From Planctomycetota bacterium (GTDB taxonomy: Bacteria; Planctomycetota; JACQVV01; JASMLP01), in the NCBI GenBank assembly GCA_030748635.1, contig JASMLP010000039.1, positions 1-42,539 of the forward strand: a DNA stretch of 42,539 nt. The letters run 5' to 3'. This document shows positions 8,439 through 17,042 of the stretch, one piece after another. The notes under the pieces are model-generated. The model was not told where the DNA came from. It searched no databases and saw only the letters and a program-made list of their open reading frames with translations. The stretch's first letter is position 1. Every line of letters begins with the position of its first letter. The position numbers and the translations under genes are program-made.

Positions 8439-8652
8439 CGGTGACAGTGGGGTCCGGTGAGCGGTCGAGGAGACCAGCCAACGCTGCATGGGCAAGCGCC
8501 CGGCCTTCTCTCTCCGTGGGCGCTTCCGGCACCCGTCCTCTACCACCCGGGAACCGGAAGGAATACCATGAGAGAACGTCGTCGGGGAAAGCGGGTCGCC
8601 AGCGTCCCCTCTCCCTGCCCCACTCATCTCCAACCTCCCTCATTTCACACTC
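8439..8652. other. Upstream region of the sigma-factor gene
   Basis: With the terminator this forms a 303-bp stretch without a gene. No copy of the leader seen at 3597, 4046 and 6393 is present. GGAAGGAA followed by an ATG at 8568 looks like a good translation start, but its frame runs in the wrong register through the sigma gene and encodes Arg/Pro-rich sequence with no family features. I see no convincing promoter. Confidence 0.4.
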
Positions 8653-9426
8653 ATGTCTTCTCCTTCTTCCAACCCCGTCCCCGCCGGAAAGGATTCGGGC
8701 GCTCAACGCCCCTTCCCCACGACCCTGTGGACCCTCATCGGACTGTGCAACGACGAAGCCAACCCCGAGTTCCGGTCGAGTCTGGAGGAGCTCTGCAACC
8801 GGTACTGGCCGCCGGTCTATTTCTATATCCGTCGCAACTGGGAGCCCAATCGCGATCGTGCCAAGGATCTCTGCCAGGCCTACTTCCTCCAGTTCCTGGA
8901 CAAGAACTTCCTGGAGTCGGTCGATGCCGAGAAGGGCAAGTTCCGCTCCTTCGTCTGCGCCTCCCTGCGCAACTTCCTCCTCAAGGAAAAGCAGGCCGCG
9001 GGCCGCCTGAAGCGACGCCCCGCTCAGGGCGCTATCCTCTCGATGAACGCCCTGGGAGCGGACGAAGATACCTTCGACATCCCCGATGTCCGCCAGAGTC
9101 CGGAGGAGGCCGACGCCCAGTTCCTGGCCGACTGGAATCGTTGTGTGGTCCGCAACGCCCTCGCCCGCATGCGGGAGGCCGCCCGCGAGTCGGACAAGAC
9201 GAGCCAGGTCGAGGTCTTCGCCCACTACCGGATCGAGCACGAGGGCGACACCCCGCCAACGCGCAAACAGCTGGCCGAACTCTTCGGGTTGACCCATCCC
9301 CAGGTCAACTACGCGTTAAAGTGGGGCCAGCAGGAGTTCGTGCAAGCGCTCAAGGCCGAACTCCGGGATCAGGTCTCCTCGGAGGCCGATTTTCACGCCG
9401 AGGCCCGGGAGCTCTTCGGAATCTGA
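8653..9426 (+). CDS. ECF-type RNA polymerase sigma factor (kinase-linked)
   Basis: 257 residues. Region 2 is visible around residues 30-115 (LCNRYWPPVYFYIRR, then DLCQAYFLQFLDKNF, then KGKFRSFVCASLRNFL). Region 4 lies near the C-terminus (TRKQLAELFGLTHPQVNYAL is the helix-turn-helix). The protein is longer than most ECF factors. It sits 52 bp before, and in line with, the Ser/Thr kinase gene at 9479. ECF factors paired with Ser/Thr kinases instead of anti-sigma factors are known in Planctomycetes, so phosphorylation by the neighbour is the likely control. No anti-sigma gene is present. The ATG at 8653 has no clear Shine-Dalgarno sequence, so the start could be slightly upstream. Target promoters are unknown. 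Confidence 0.85.
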   Translation: MSSPSSNPVPAGKDSGAQRPFPTTLWTLIGLCNDEANPEFRSSLEELCNRYWPPVYFYIRRNWEPNRDRAKDLCQAYFLQFLDKNFLESVDAEKGKFRSFVCASLRNFLLKEKQAAGRLKRRPAQGAILSMNALGADEDTFDIPDVRQSPEEADAQFLADWNRCVVRNALARMREAARESDKTSQVEVFAHYRIEHEGDTPPTRKQLAELFGLTHPQVNYALKWGQQEFVQALKAELRDQVSSEADFHAEARELFGI

Positions 9427-9478
9427 GCGGACGCGCACCTCGACCCGTCTTCTTCGCAGAGTATAGAATGGTTCGACC

Positions 9479-12400
9479 ATGACCCCGAAACCTGATCTCC
9501 GGATGACGGCCGATTTCCGATTGCTGCTGCTGGCGATCGAGCGCGACCTCCTCGATGCCGCCACCGCGACCTCGGCCCTCGATCAGCTCACTCGATCCGC
9601 GCGGAGGGACGATCCTTTTTCCCTCGACTCGTGGCTTCAGGAACACGGCGGGATTTCTCCCCACGAGATCCGCGACCTGCGCGCCCCGGTCGCCGACACC
9701 GCGCCCGACGATCCGGTCATGGCCGAAACCCTCGTCCAGGAAACCGTTCCCGAAAGCTTCTCCGACGATCCGGCCCAGGCCGTAACCCTCGTCCAGGAAA
9801 CCGTTCCCGAAAGCCTCTCCGACGATCCGGTCCTCCAGGCGAGTCCCACCCGCAAGGCGAAGCTCGATCGTCAGATCCGCGACATGTGGACCGAGGAGTC
9901 GCCCGGTGACCCGCAAGACTCCGGATTCGGCCGGTTCACCGACATCGAGTTCCTGACCGAAGGGGGGATGGGCCAGATTCTCACCGCGACCGACCCCAGC
10001 ATCGATCGCCGGGTCGCGATCAAGATCCTCCAGCCCAGCATCACCTCCCACAAGGTTCACCTGCAAAAGTTCCAGAACGAGTTCCGCCTCACCGGTCAAC
10101 TCGAACACCCCGGCATCGTCCCCGTACACGAATCGGGAACCGCCGACGACGGACGGGTCTACTTCTGTATGAAACTGGTCCAGGGCGAGTCGCTGGCCGA
10201 ACTGCTCGAAACCTACCGCACCCTCGCCGTCCAGCAGAACAAGCCGTTCGACCCCACCCCCTTCCTGCGCCACCTCCTGCGCATCTGCGACGCCCTCTCC
10301 TTCGCCCACTCCCGGAACATCGTCCACCGCGACCTCAAACCGGCCAACCTCATGGTCGGCGCCTTCGGCGAGGTGCTGGTGATGGACTGGGGACTGGCCC
10401 GCAAAGTCCGTGGACCCGGCGCCGACCCGCTCGAAGAATCGACGCCCTCCCCCTCCCGGAAGACTCACGATCCCCTCCAGACCGTGGAGGGGTCGGTCCT
10501 GGGAACTCCGGCCTACATGGCCCCCGAACAGGCGTGGGGCATGATGAACGAAATCGACGAGCAGACCGACGTCTACGCTCTGGGAGCCATCCTCTACGAA
10601 ATCCTCGCCGGATCCCCTCCCCAGAAGGAGAGTAACACACAAAAAATCATCGAACGGATCCAACGCGGCGAACTGGAACGCCCCAGCGACCGCGCCCCGG
10701 AACACTCCATCCCCGCCGAACTCGAAGCGGTGGTGATGAAGGCCATGGCTCACGAGAAATCCGACCGCTACCGGAACGCCAAGGAGTTTCAGGACGATAT
10801 CCAGGCCTACCTTGACGGCCGGGCCCTCGGAGCCGCCCAATACAATCCGCTCCAGCTGCTCCTCAAATGGGTCGGTCGCAACCGGAAAGCGTGCGCTTCG
10901 GCAGGACTCGTCGTCCTGATCTGGATCGGTTTTTTCGTCGTTCAGACGTGGCGAGAGAGACAGGAACACGAGGCCAAGTTTCTCTCGGCCCGCGACAAAG
11001 CGGACGAGTTCCTGAACGAACTGGGCGACTTCTCCTCTCTACTGGGCACCACCGAACTGATCGATACGAAGACCGGCCGCGAACGTCGAGAGTCCCCGCA
11101 GACGGTCGCTCTCCGGGAGACAGTAATCGAGGCCCACCTCAACGCGGCGCAGCAGTTGCGACGCGCCTTGCGCCATCGCCCCGATGACCTCCCTACCCAG
11201 GAACTCCTCCTGGAAACCTGGAAGGACATCGCCGACTTGGCCTTAGGTGGCCAAAACTATCTTCTGGCCAACTTCGCCCACCGACGCCTGGAAAATCGAG
11301 GGGTTGAGGTGAAAAGTGGATTCGACAATGTCAAAGAAGCCCGGTCGAAACTGTTGATGTGGAGAGAAATACGTCTCAAAAACATCCTCGACGATCTAAA
11401 ACGAGGACTCGATCGGGAAGGTCGTCACTCGAACAAGCTTCTGACCGATTTCGTCTTCGAGGCCGTTGGGTACCGAGACCTACAAACCGTGAAAATTCTG
11501 GGCGAGGATCTGGAGAGCCTGGTCGAGAAAGCTAAAACAGAGAGGGAAAAAGCAAACTGGACCCAGCCCGAACGCGACCGGGCGAAATTTGTCTGTCGAG
11601 TGCTCGGTCGACTCGGTTTCTCCGAATGCGTGGAACCGCTGGGTAAATGGATGGCGGTCATCGCAGATGACGAACTTGCTGTAGAGGCAGGACTTGCGCT
11701 ATGCAATACGCACTCTCCGAGAGCGCACCCCCACTTGCTAAAGGCGCGCCATCGTCTTGGGCTCAACACGACGACATGGTGGAAGATCAGCCAATTCTTA
11801 AATCGATTACCTAAACCCAAACCGGCCAAAACTGTTTCGATGGCCAACGACTTCCTCTTACAAGGCCTCTCCCACAAGGAAAGGGGCGAATTCCAAGAGG
11901 CAATCAACAGCTATACACAGGCGCTCAAAATCAACCCCGGATACTTCGAAGCCTACATCAACCGAGGCAGTGTTCGTAAATTGACAGGGGATCCGGAAGG
12001 GGCAATCGAAGACTACAACAAAGCCATCAAACTCAACGAAAAACTTGCTTTCCCCTACTGCAATCGAGGCAATGCGAAAGCAAGTATGGGAAATCTGACC
12101 GAAGCGATGGAGGACTACAATAAAGCGCTCAAAATCAACCCCAAGGAGGCCAACTTCTATCTATCTCGAGGCAAACTCTACTGCAACGAACTGAAAAATT
12201 ATGATGCTGCAATCGCTGACTTCACACTAGCGACCAAACTCAATCCTCAATACGCTAATGCCTATTTTTGGCGCGGTTATGCACACCAGAGCAAGGAAAA
12301 ACTGACCGAAGCAATTCAAGATTATAGCAAAGCGCTCGAATGCGACCCTCTCTATGCGAGTGCCTACAACTCCCGGGGCCAGGTGCACATGCAGAGGAGA

Positions 12401-14143
12401 GATCTGGACAGTGCAATGGAAGATTTCAACAAGGCGATCGAAATCGACCCCAAATTGTCCCGGGCCTACAACAATCGGGGCTTCATCTTCCAGTTGAAAG
12501 ACCGTCTCGATACCGCCATCGTCGACTTCGATAAGGCCATTGAAATCGCCCCCACAAACGCCAAGGCACACTACGACCGAGGAAATATTCGACGTCGACT
12601 GGGAAATCTGGACCAAGCACTCGAAGACTACAACAGGTCGATCGAGATCGACCCCAAAGCTGAAATAGCCTATCTCAAACGGGGCGATGTGCGTCAGGAA
12701 ATGGGGGATCTGAACGGAGCGATCGAAGACTACAACCAGGTCATTGTAATCGAACCGAAAAATGTCGGGGCTTACATCAACCGGGGCGTTGCACGAAATG
12801 CCAATGGGGATTCGAAAGGAGCGATCGAAGACTACAACCAGGCCATTGAAATCGAACCGAAAAATGCCAGGGCTTACTACAATCGAGCCGTCGCTCAAAC
12901 TGCCAGAAACGACCCCCAGAAAGCTATCGCAGACTATACAAAAGCGATCGAATTCAAGCCTCTCTTTCCCGAAGCGTATACCAATCGCGGTAATCATCAC
13001 CTTGCTCTTGGCAATTTTCTCGAAGCCATCTCCGATATCGAGAAAGCGCTCTCAATTGCCGAACCTTCCTGGAGGTATCGGAAGCAATCCGAGGCCTTAC
13101 TGGCAAAAGCCCACCACAACCACGGCAAAGCTCTGCTGGAGAAAGGGGATCTGGGCGGTGCCATCGCCGACTTCGGACAAGCCATTCAATTCGAACCCAA
13201 AAGAGCTGAAAGCTATTACCTAAGAGGCCATGCGCGTCAGAAAAACGGAAACCTGGACGGAGCGATCAAAGACTACAGCCAGGCCATAAGAATCGACCCA
13301 CAATCTTCCATCTTCTACATCAGTAGGGGCACCACATGGGCAGGCAAGGGAAATCAACAAAAGGCGATCGAGGACTACAATCAGGCCATCGAACTCGTCC
13401 CCAACAATGCAAACGCTTACTACAACCGAGGCCTTGCCCAGACTGCCAGAAACAATCTTGAGAAAGCAATCGCAGACTATACAAAGGCGATTGAACTCGA
13501 TCCGGAACATACCAAAGCGTATGCCTACCGCGGCAGCATTCACCTTTCTCAGGCTGAAACGCACACCAAGAACGGAAGCGTTCGCCTCTCCCAAAACAAA
13601 CTCCAGTTCGCGATCGCCGATTTCGAGAAAGCCATCGTGCTTGCTTCACCTCGATGGGAGTACCGTAAACAAGCCGAAACCGAACTTTCTACTGCCTACT
13701 ACAATCACAGCTTGCTCCTGGCAAAGAGTGGGAATTTCGACGCAGCGCTTCAATCTGTATCCAGGGCAATCGAACTCCTTCCAAGCGACTACGATTTCCA
13801 CATCCAACGTGGCACGATCCTTTTCAAGAAAAAGAAGCCGGAGACTGCACGGGCAGATTATTCGAACGCCATAGAAATCGACCCCAAACGTCCGGAGGCC
13901 TATTTCAATCGCGCCATCACGTTCCGCCAAAGCGGAGATCTCGACTCCGCCATCGCCGACTACAACGCAACCCTCCTTCGCGAACCTCGATACTGGAAGG
14001 CATGGATTCACCTCGGGCAATGTTTCTTCCAGAAAGGGCAACCGAATCGATCCCTCGACGCCCTGCGCAAGGCCCTCCCCCTCGCCCCGGAGAACGAAAA
14101 GCCCCGAATCCTCCGGATGATCCAACAGGTCCAGGGGAAGTGA
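9479..14143 (+). CDS. Transmembrane Ser/Thr protein kinase with about 21 TPR repeats
   Basis: 1554 residues. After a 150-residue N-terminal region containing a 19-residue tandem duplication comes a PknB-like kinase domain: glycine loop EGGMG (162-165), Lys182 in VAIKIL, catalytic Asp285 in HRDLKPAN, Asp303 in DWG (DFG in most kinases), GTPAYMAPEQ, and a DVYALGAILYE helix. All catalytic residues are present, so it should be active. A membrane helix lies at about 470-492. A ~300-residue helical, partly HEAT-like stretch and roughly 21 TPRs follow. Two TPR segments are interrupted by a W-x-YRK-x-x-E-x-x-L module, also found at the end of the kinase at 1-3473. GC content visibly drops in the TPR part. 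It probably controls the sigma factor encoded 52 bp upstream in response to an outside signal. The ATG has no strong ribosome-binding site. Confidence 0.93.
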   Translation: MTPKPDLRMTADFRLLLLAIERDLLDAATATSALDQLTRSARRDDPFSLDSWLQEHGGISPHEIRDLRAPVADTAPDDPVMAETLVQETVPESFSDDPAQAVTLVQETVPESLSDDPVLQASPTRKAKLDRQIRDMWTEESPGDPQDSGFGRFTDIEFLTEGGMGQILTATDPSIDRRVAIKILQPSITSHKVHLQKFQNEFRLTGQLEHPGIVPVHESGTADDGRVYFCMKLVQGESLAELLETYRTLAVQQNKPFDPTPFLRHLLRICDALSFAHSRNIVHRDLKPANLMVGAFGEVLVMDWGLARKVRGPGADPLEESTPSPSRKTHDPLQTVEGSVLGTPAYMAPEQAWGMMNEIDEQTDVYALGAILYEILAGSPPQKESNTQKIIERIQRGELERPSDRAPEHSIPAELEAVVMKAMAHEKSDRYRNAKEFQDDIQAYLDGRALGAAQYNPLQLLLKWVGRNRKACASAGLVVLIWIGFFVVQTWRERQEHEAKFLSARDKADEFLNELGDFSSLLGTTELIDTKTGRERRESPQTVALRETVIEAHLNAAQQLRRALRHRPDDLPTQELLLETWKDIADLALGGQNYLLANFAHRRLENRGVEVKSGFDNVKEARSKLLMWREIRLKNILDDLKRGLDREGRHSNKLLTDFVFEAVGYRDLQTVKILGEDLESLVEKAKTEREKANWTQPERDRAKFVCRVLGRLGFSECVEPLGKWMAVIADDELAVEAGLALCNTHSPRAHPHLLKARHRLGLNTTTWWKISQFLNRLPKPKPAKTVSMANDFLLQGLSHKERGEFQEAINSYTQALKINPGYFEAYINRGSVRKLTGDPEGAIEDYNKAIKLNEKLAFPYCNRGNAKASMGNLTEAMEDYNKALKINPKEANFYLSRGKLYCNELKNYDAAIADFTLATKLNPQYANAYFWRGYAHQSKEKLTEAIQDYSKALECDPLYASAYNSRGQVHMQRRDLDSAMEDFNKAIEIDPKLSRAYNNRGFIFQLKDRLDTAIVDFDKAIEIAPTNAKAHYDRGNIRRRLGNLDQALEDYNRSIEIDPKAEIAYLKRGDVRQEMGDLNGAIEDYNQVIVIEPKNVGAYINRGVARNANGDSKGAIEDYNQAIEIEPKNARAYYNRAVAQTARNDPQKAIADYTKAIEFKPLFPEAYTNRGNHHLALGNFLEAISDIEKALSIAEPSWRYRKQSEALLAKAHHNHGKALLEKGDLGGAIADFGQAIQFEPKRAESYYLRGHARQKNGNLDGAIKDYSQAIRIDPQSSIFYISRGTTWAGKGNQQKAIEDYNQAIELVPNNANAYYNRGLAQTARNNLEKAIADYTKAIELDPEHTKAYAYRGSIHLSQAETHTKNGSVRLSQNKLQFAIADFEKAIVLASPRWEYRKQAETELSTAYYNHSLLLAKSGNFDAALQSVSRAIELLPSDYDFHIQRGTILFKKKKPETARADYSNAIEIDPKRPEAYFNRAITFRQSGDLDSAIADYNATLLREPRYWKAWIHLGQCFFQKGQPNRSLDALRKALPLAPENEKPRILRMIQQVQGK
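9707..9820 (+). repeat. 57-bp tandem duplication inside the kinase gene
   Basis: Two 57-bp units (9707-9763, 9764-9820) followed by the first bases of a third. They encode two nearly identical 19-residue segments containing TLVQETVPES(F/L)SDDP. They lie N-terminal to the kinase domain in acidic, Thr/Ser-rich sequence that could be a docking or autophosphorylation site (inference). Confidence 0.85.
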
Positions 14144-14166
14144 CCGGTTTCTCTCCACCTCGCCCC

Positions 14167-14209
14167 CCCCAAATAACACGTTCCCGAACGACCTAGAGCA
14201 ACACCTCGA
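14167..14209. repeat. 43-bp repeat copy 2, overlapping the Rieske gene 3' end
   Basis: Matches 3514-3556 at 42 of 43 positions. It spans the kinase-Rieske intergenic gap and the last codons of the Rieske gene (minus strand, stop at 14193). Here it has its full context, so this is probably the source and the other copy the derivative. Confidence 0.85.
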
Positions 14210-15179
14210 TCTCCCGGTCCTCGCCAGCGATCTTGCCGTGTCGAAACCAGTGCAGGATGTGGGGACCCAGCAGATCCAGTTCGGTGTGAACGTAGTTGGC
14301 CTTGCCGAAGTACTTCGATTCGTGGGCGTACTTCCAGCTCAGGACCTCGCGATCCTGGCGCATCGCCAGACGGAGCATCGGCTTCAGGATGGGCAAGATC
14401 AAGGGGGCGAGAGCGTGGCGGCCGTAGATGCCGGCGGTGACCCGGATCTCCGCCTCCTCGGTCGGGGTGAAGAGCAACACGATGCGACAGCGCAGGAATC
14501 GCTCGTTCCAGTACTCCATCTCCACGATCGAAGGGAGACGAAACCGCCCCAGACTGCGTACGATATCCAGACCGAACAGCTGCTGGATCGCTCCCGAAGA
14601 CGCCCCCTCCCCGAGATAGGTCGCGCTGACCGCGTCCTCCTCGCAGGCGATCTGGATCCGCACCGGAGACCGCTTCTTCTCCGACCGGATCAGACCGGCG
14701 TGGACCGTGTGCGTGTGCATCGGATCCAGAAAGTTCTCGATGGCGTCAAAAAGCGTCCCCTCCACGGTGAAGTCGCTCCAGATCTGCTTCATGCCCTCGA
14801 TGCCCTCGAACGCCAGCGAGGGCGGACCGGTTTCCGCGCCCCCTTCCGGCGTGACCCAGACGATGCCGTCCTGCTCCCGACAGCCGAAGGCGGGTACCGC
14901 GCAGCGAGGCGGTTCGGCCACGCTCCCGGGAACCTGCGCGCACGCGCCCGATCCCTCGAACTCCCAGCCGTGATAGCGACACTGGAGACGGTTGCCGAGC
15001 ATCCGCCCGTCCGAGAGCGCGACGTGTCGATGCGGACAACGATCGAGCAGGGCGTGGACCCCCTCCTCGGTCCGGAAGAGCACCAGCGGACGACCGAAGA
15101 GCTGCGCGGCGCGTGGCGACCGCTTCAGGTCGACGGATCGGCAGATCGCAAACCACTGCGCAAGAACGTTCGGATGCAT
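14193..15179 (-). CDS. Rieske non-haem iron oxygenase
   Basis: 328 residues. The N-terminal Rieske domain binds a [2Fe-2S] cluster through Cys48-x-His50 (CPHRH) and Cys67-x2-His70 (CRYHGW). The catalytic domain carries N149-x2-D152-x2-H155-x4-H160 (NFLDPMHTHTVH), the mononuclear iron site, and a later QDREVLSW helix typical of these enzymes. The overall shape fits single-component-size oxygenases of the pheophorbide/vanillate demethylase type, which hydroxylate or demethylate using O2 and an external reductase. No reductase or ferredoxin gene is adjacent. The start overlaps the stop of the upstream carbamoyltransferase as TAATG, with AGAGGA eight bases before, so the two are translationally coupled. 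Substrate unknown. Confidence 0.88.
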   Translation of the reverse strand: MHPNVLAQWFAICRSVDLKRSPRAAQLFGRPLVLFRTEEGVHALLDRCPHRHVALSDGRMLGNRLQCRYHGWEFEGSGACAQVPGSVAEPPRCAVPAFGCREQDGIVWVTPEGGAETGPPSLAFEGIEGMKQIWSDFTVEGTLFDAIENFLDPMHTHTVHAGLIRSEKKRSPVRIQIACEEDAVSATYLGEGASSGAIQQLFGLDIVRSLGRFRLPSIVEMEYWNERFLRCRIVLLFTPTEEAEIRVTAGIYGRHALAPLILPILKPMLRLAMRQDREVLSWKYAHESKYFGKANYVHTELDLLGPHILHWFRHGKIAGEDREIEVLL

Positions 15180-16933
15180 TACGAAATCCTCTTCACAAAC
15201 AGATGATCATCCAGAACCAGAGCGTCCAACCCGGAGGTGAAGAACAGGGCCACCGCGTCCTCGACATCGTGCACGATCGGTCGCCCCATGACATTCAAAC
15301 TGGTGTTGAGGAGCATGGGAACCCCCGTCTTGCGCTCGAAGGCCTCGATCAGGGCGTGAAAACGAGGGTTGAGGTCCGCGGTCACGCTCTGCAGACGGCC
15401 GGTTCCGTCGCGATGCACCACTCCGGGAACCTCCTCGGTCCGGGCAAAACGGAGTGTTCGCTCCATGTAGGGAGAGAACTGGTAGTTCTCGAAATAGTCC
15501 GCGCCCCGCTCGTGGAGGACGCTGGGGGCGAAGGGACGAAACTCCTCCCGGAACTTGACCCGCTGATTGATGCGATCCTTCACCGCCGGGTCGCGAGGAT
15601 CGGCCAGGATCGATCGGTTCCCCAGCGCGCGCGGTCCGAACTCGGCCCGGCCCTGGACCCAGCCGACCAGACACCCTTCGGCCAGCAGGGAGGCCACCTG
15701 CTCCACCAGACGATCCTGTGAGGAGAGCACCTCCGCCTCGAGACCTCCGAGTCGACAGACCCGAGCGATCGCCTCTCCCGAGAGTTCCGATCCCAGATAC
15801 GGGCTACGGCAGACCGGCGGCCGCTGTCGAGGATGGTCGGATTTCCAGGCCAGCAGCGCCGCCCCGATGGCGTTGCCGTCGTCCCCCGGAGCCATCGGAA
15901 CATGCAGCGACCGGTACGGGGTCCGCTCCAGGAGAACTCCGTTGCAGGAGGAATTGAGCGCGCAACCGCCCCCCAGAAGAAGCCGCTCGCCGCCCCAGCG
16001 CTGATGAATGCCGGTCAGCAACTCACCGACCAACTCCACGAAAATCGCCTGACCGGTATGGGCCAGATCGGCCGCCTCTTCGGGCGAAGACCAGGTCTTG
16101 CGAAGTTCCAGGAGACGGTTCAGTCTGCGAGCATGATCGCGCGACTGACGCAACTCGGTCCCCCGAACCTGAACCATCGGACGCATCCATTCATAGAGCG
16201 CGGGGTCCATCTGTCCCAGCGAAGCCAGCCCCATCACCTTCCACTCCTCGCCGAGCAGAGGATCGAAACCGCACGCCCAGCACACCGCCCCGTAGAAGAG
16301 CCCGATACTGGCCATGTTCAGAAACGGTTTGCGAGAAAGAGGAACGATCTCCCCTCCCTGGAGCGCGTAGCAGGAGACGCTGACCCCTTCGCCCATCCCG
16401 TCGATCACCACCGAGATGGCGTCGGTATCCGCGGTGGTGTAACAGGCGGTCGCCGCGTGACAGAGGTGATGCTCCCACCCGCCGCGGTGGAGCTGCCGGC
16501 GAGAAGAGAAAAACCCGTCCGCTTCGCGCAGGCGATACTCCAGATTCAGCATCATGTCGGGGACCCCCTGGGGAGCCTTGTACATCGACTGGCGAATGTT
16601 CTGGTTGCTGTAGTGGTGCGCCGCCCGCTCTTCGGGCGGGGAAAACGCGCGTTGAAAGCGCTCTTTCCAGCGCACCAGACGGTGGATCCACGGAGACCAG
16701 CGCAGCCCGCGACCCGACCAGGAGAGAGAAGCGACCAGATCGGAATCCGGATCGCAGTAGGTCTCCACCAAGGGGCCGATCCGAGCCATCGCGTCCGGCG
16801 GCACGTTCCAGGCTCGCTTGTTCTTGAGCGACCGCTCGTTGGCCTCGGCAAACACCACCTCCCCCGCCGCGTTCACGATCGCGATGGCGGAATCGTGCTG
16901 GGAGGAGGCAAAACCGATGTAGTTGCGAGCCAT
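15179..16933 (-). CDS. Carbamoyltransferase (NodU/CmcH family), copy A
   Basis: 584 residues. The N-terminal ASKHA-fold domain begins YIGFASSQHDSAIAI and contains the metal-site motif WEHHLCHAATACY. The middle holds GEEWKVMGLASLG and LLLGGGCALNSS. The C-terminal YrdC-like domain has the family signature GRAEFGPRALGNRSILADP. Members move a carbamoyl group from carbamoyl phosphate, via carbamoyl-adenylate, to a hydroxyl of a sugar, antibiotic or toxin. It is coupled to the Rieske gene by a one-base overlap and follows a second, diverged carbamoyltransferase after 109 bp. The start is the ATG directly before ARNYIGF; the ribosome-binding site is weak. Confidence 0.9.
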   Translation of the reverse strand: MARNYIGFASSQHDSAIAIVNAAGEVVFAEANERSLKNKRAWNVPPDAMARIGPLVETYCDPDSDLVASLSWSGRGLRWSPWIHRLVRWKERFQRAFSPPEERAAHHYSNQNIRQSMYKAPQGVPDMMLNLEYRLREADGFFSSRRQLHRGGWEHHLCHAATACYTTADTDAISVVIDGMGEGVSVSCYALQGGEIVPLSRKPFLNMASIGLFYGAVCWACGFDPLLGEEWKVMGLASLGQMDPALYEWMRPMVQVRGTELRQSRDHARRLNRLLELRKTWSSPEEAADLAHTGQAIFVELVGELLTGIHQRWGGERLLLGGGCALNSSCNGVLLERTPYRSLHVPMAPGDDGNAIGAALLAWKSDHPRQRPPVCRSPYLGSELSGEAIARVCRLGGLEAEVLSSQDRLVEQVASLLAEGCLVGWVQGRAEFGPRALGNRSILADPRDPAVKDRINQRVKFREEFRPFAPSVLHERGADYFENYQFSPYMERTLRFARTEEVPGVVHRDGTGRLQSVTADLNPRFHALIEAFERKTGVPMLLNTSLNVMGRPIVHDVEDAVALFFTSGLDALVLDDHLFVKRIS

Positions 16934-17042
16934 GGAGTTCTCGAAGTGGAAGCGACCGATAAAACAGGAACCCGCTCAGGATACGACTTCGGCAGGGGGA
17001 CTCAAGCCGGGACTCTCCCGAACGGCCGTCAAAAAAACGGTT

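Noticed and set aside
7597-9297. 566-codon minus-strand ORF across the peptidase and sigma-factor genes
   Set aside because: It crosses two good genes, their terminator and the intergenic gap, has no domain signature, and is best explained by GC-rich third positions.
8457-9482. 341-codon ORF over the sigma-factor gene, with a good ribosome-binding site before an ATG at 8568
   Set aside because: Its translation is Arg/Pro/Gly-rich and unlike any family, whereas the sigma factor in the other frame has clear regions 2 and 4. GC-rich DNA makes such open shadows common.
9350-10969. 539-codon minus-strand ORF opposite the kinase domain
   Set aside because: It is antisense to invariant kinase motifs, and its low-complexity Gly/Val/Asp-rich translation mirrors the sense codons.
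14167-14209. The 43-bp repeat as an integration (att) site
   Set aside because: No integrase or mobile gene is present, and the match extends into codons of the Rieske gene, which fits copying together with the kinase better.
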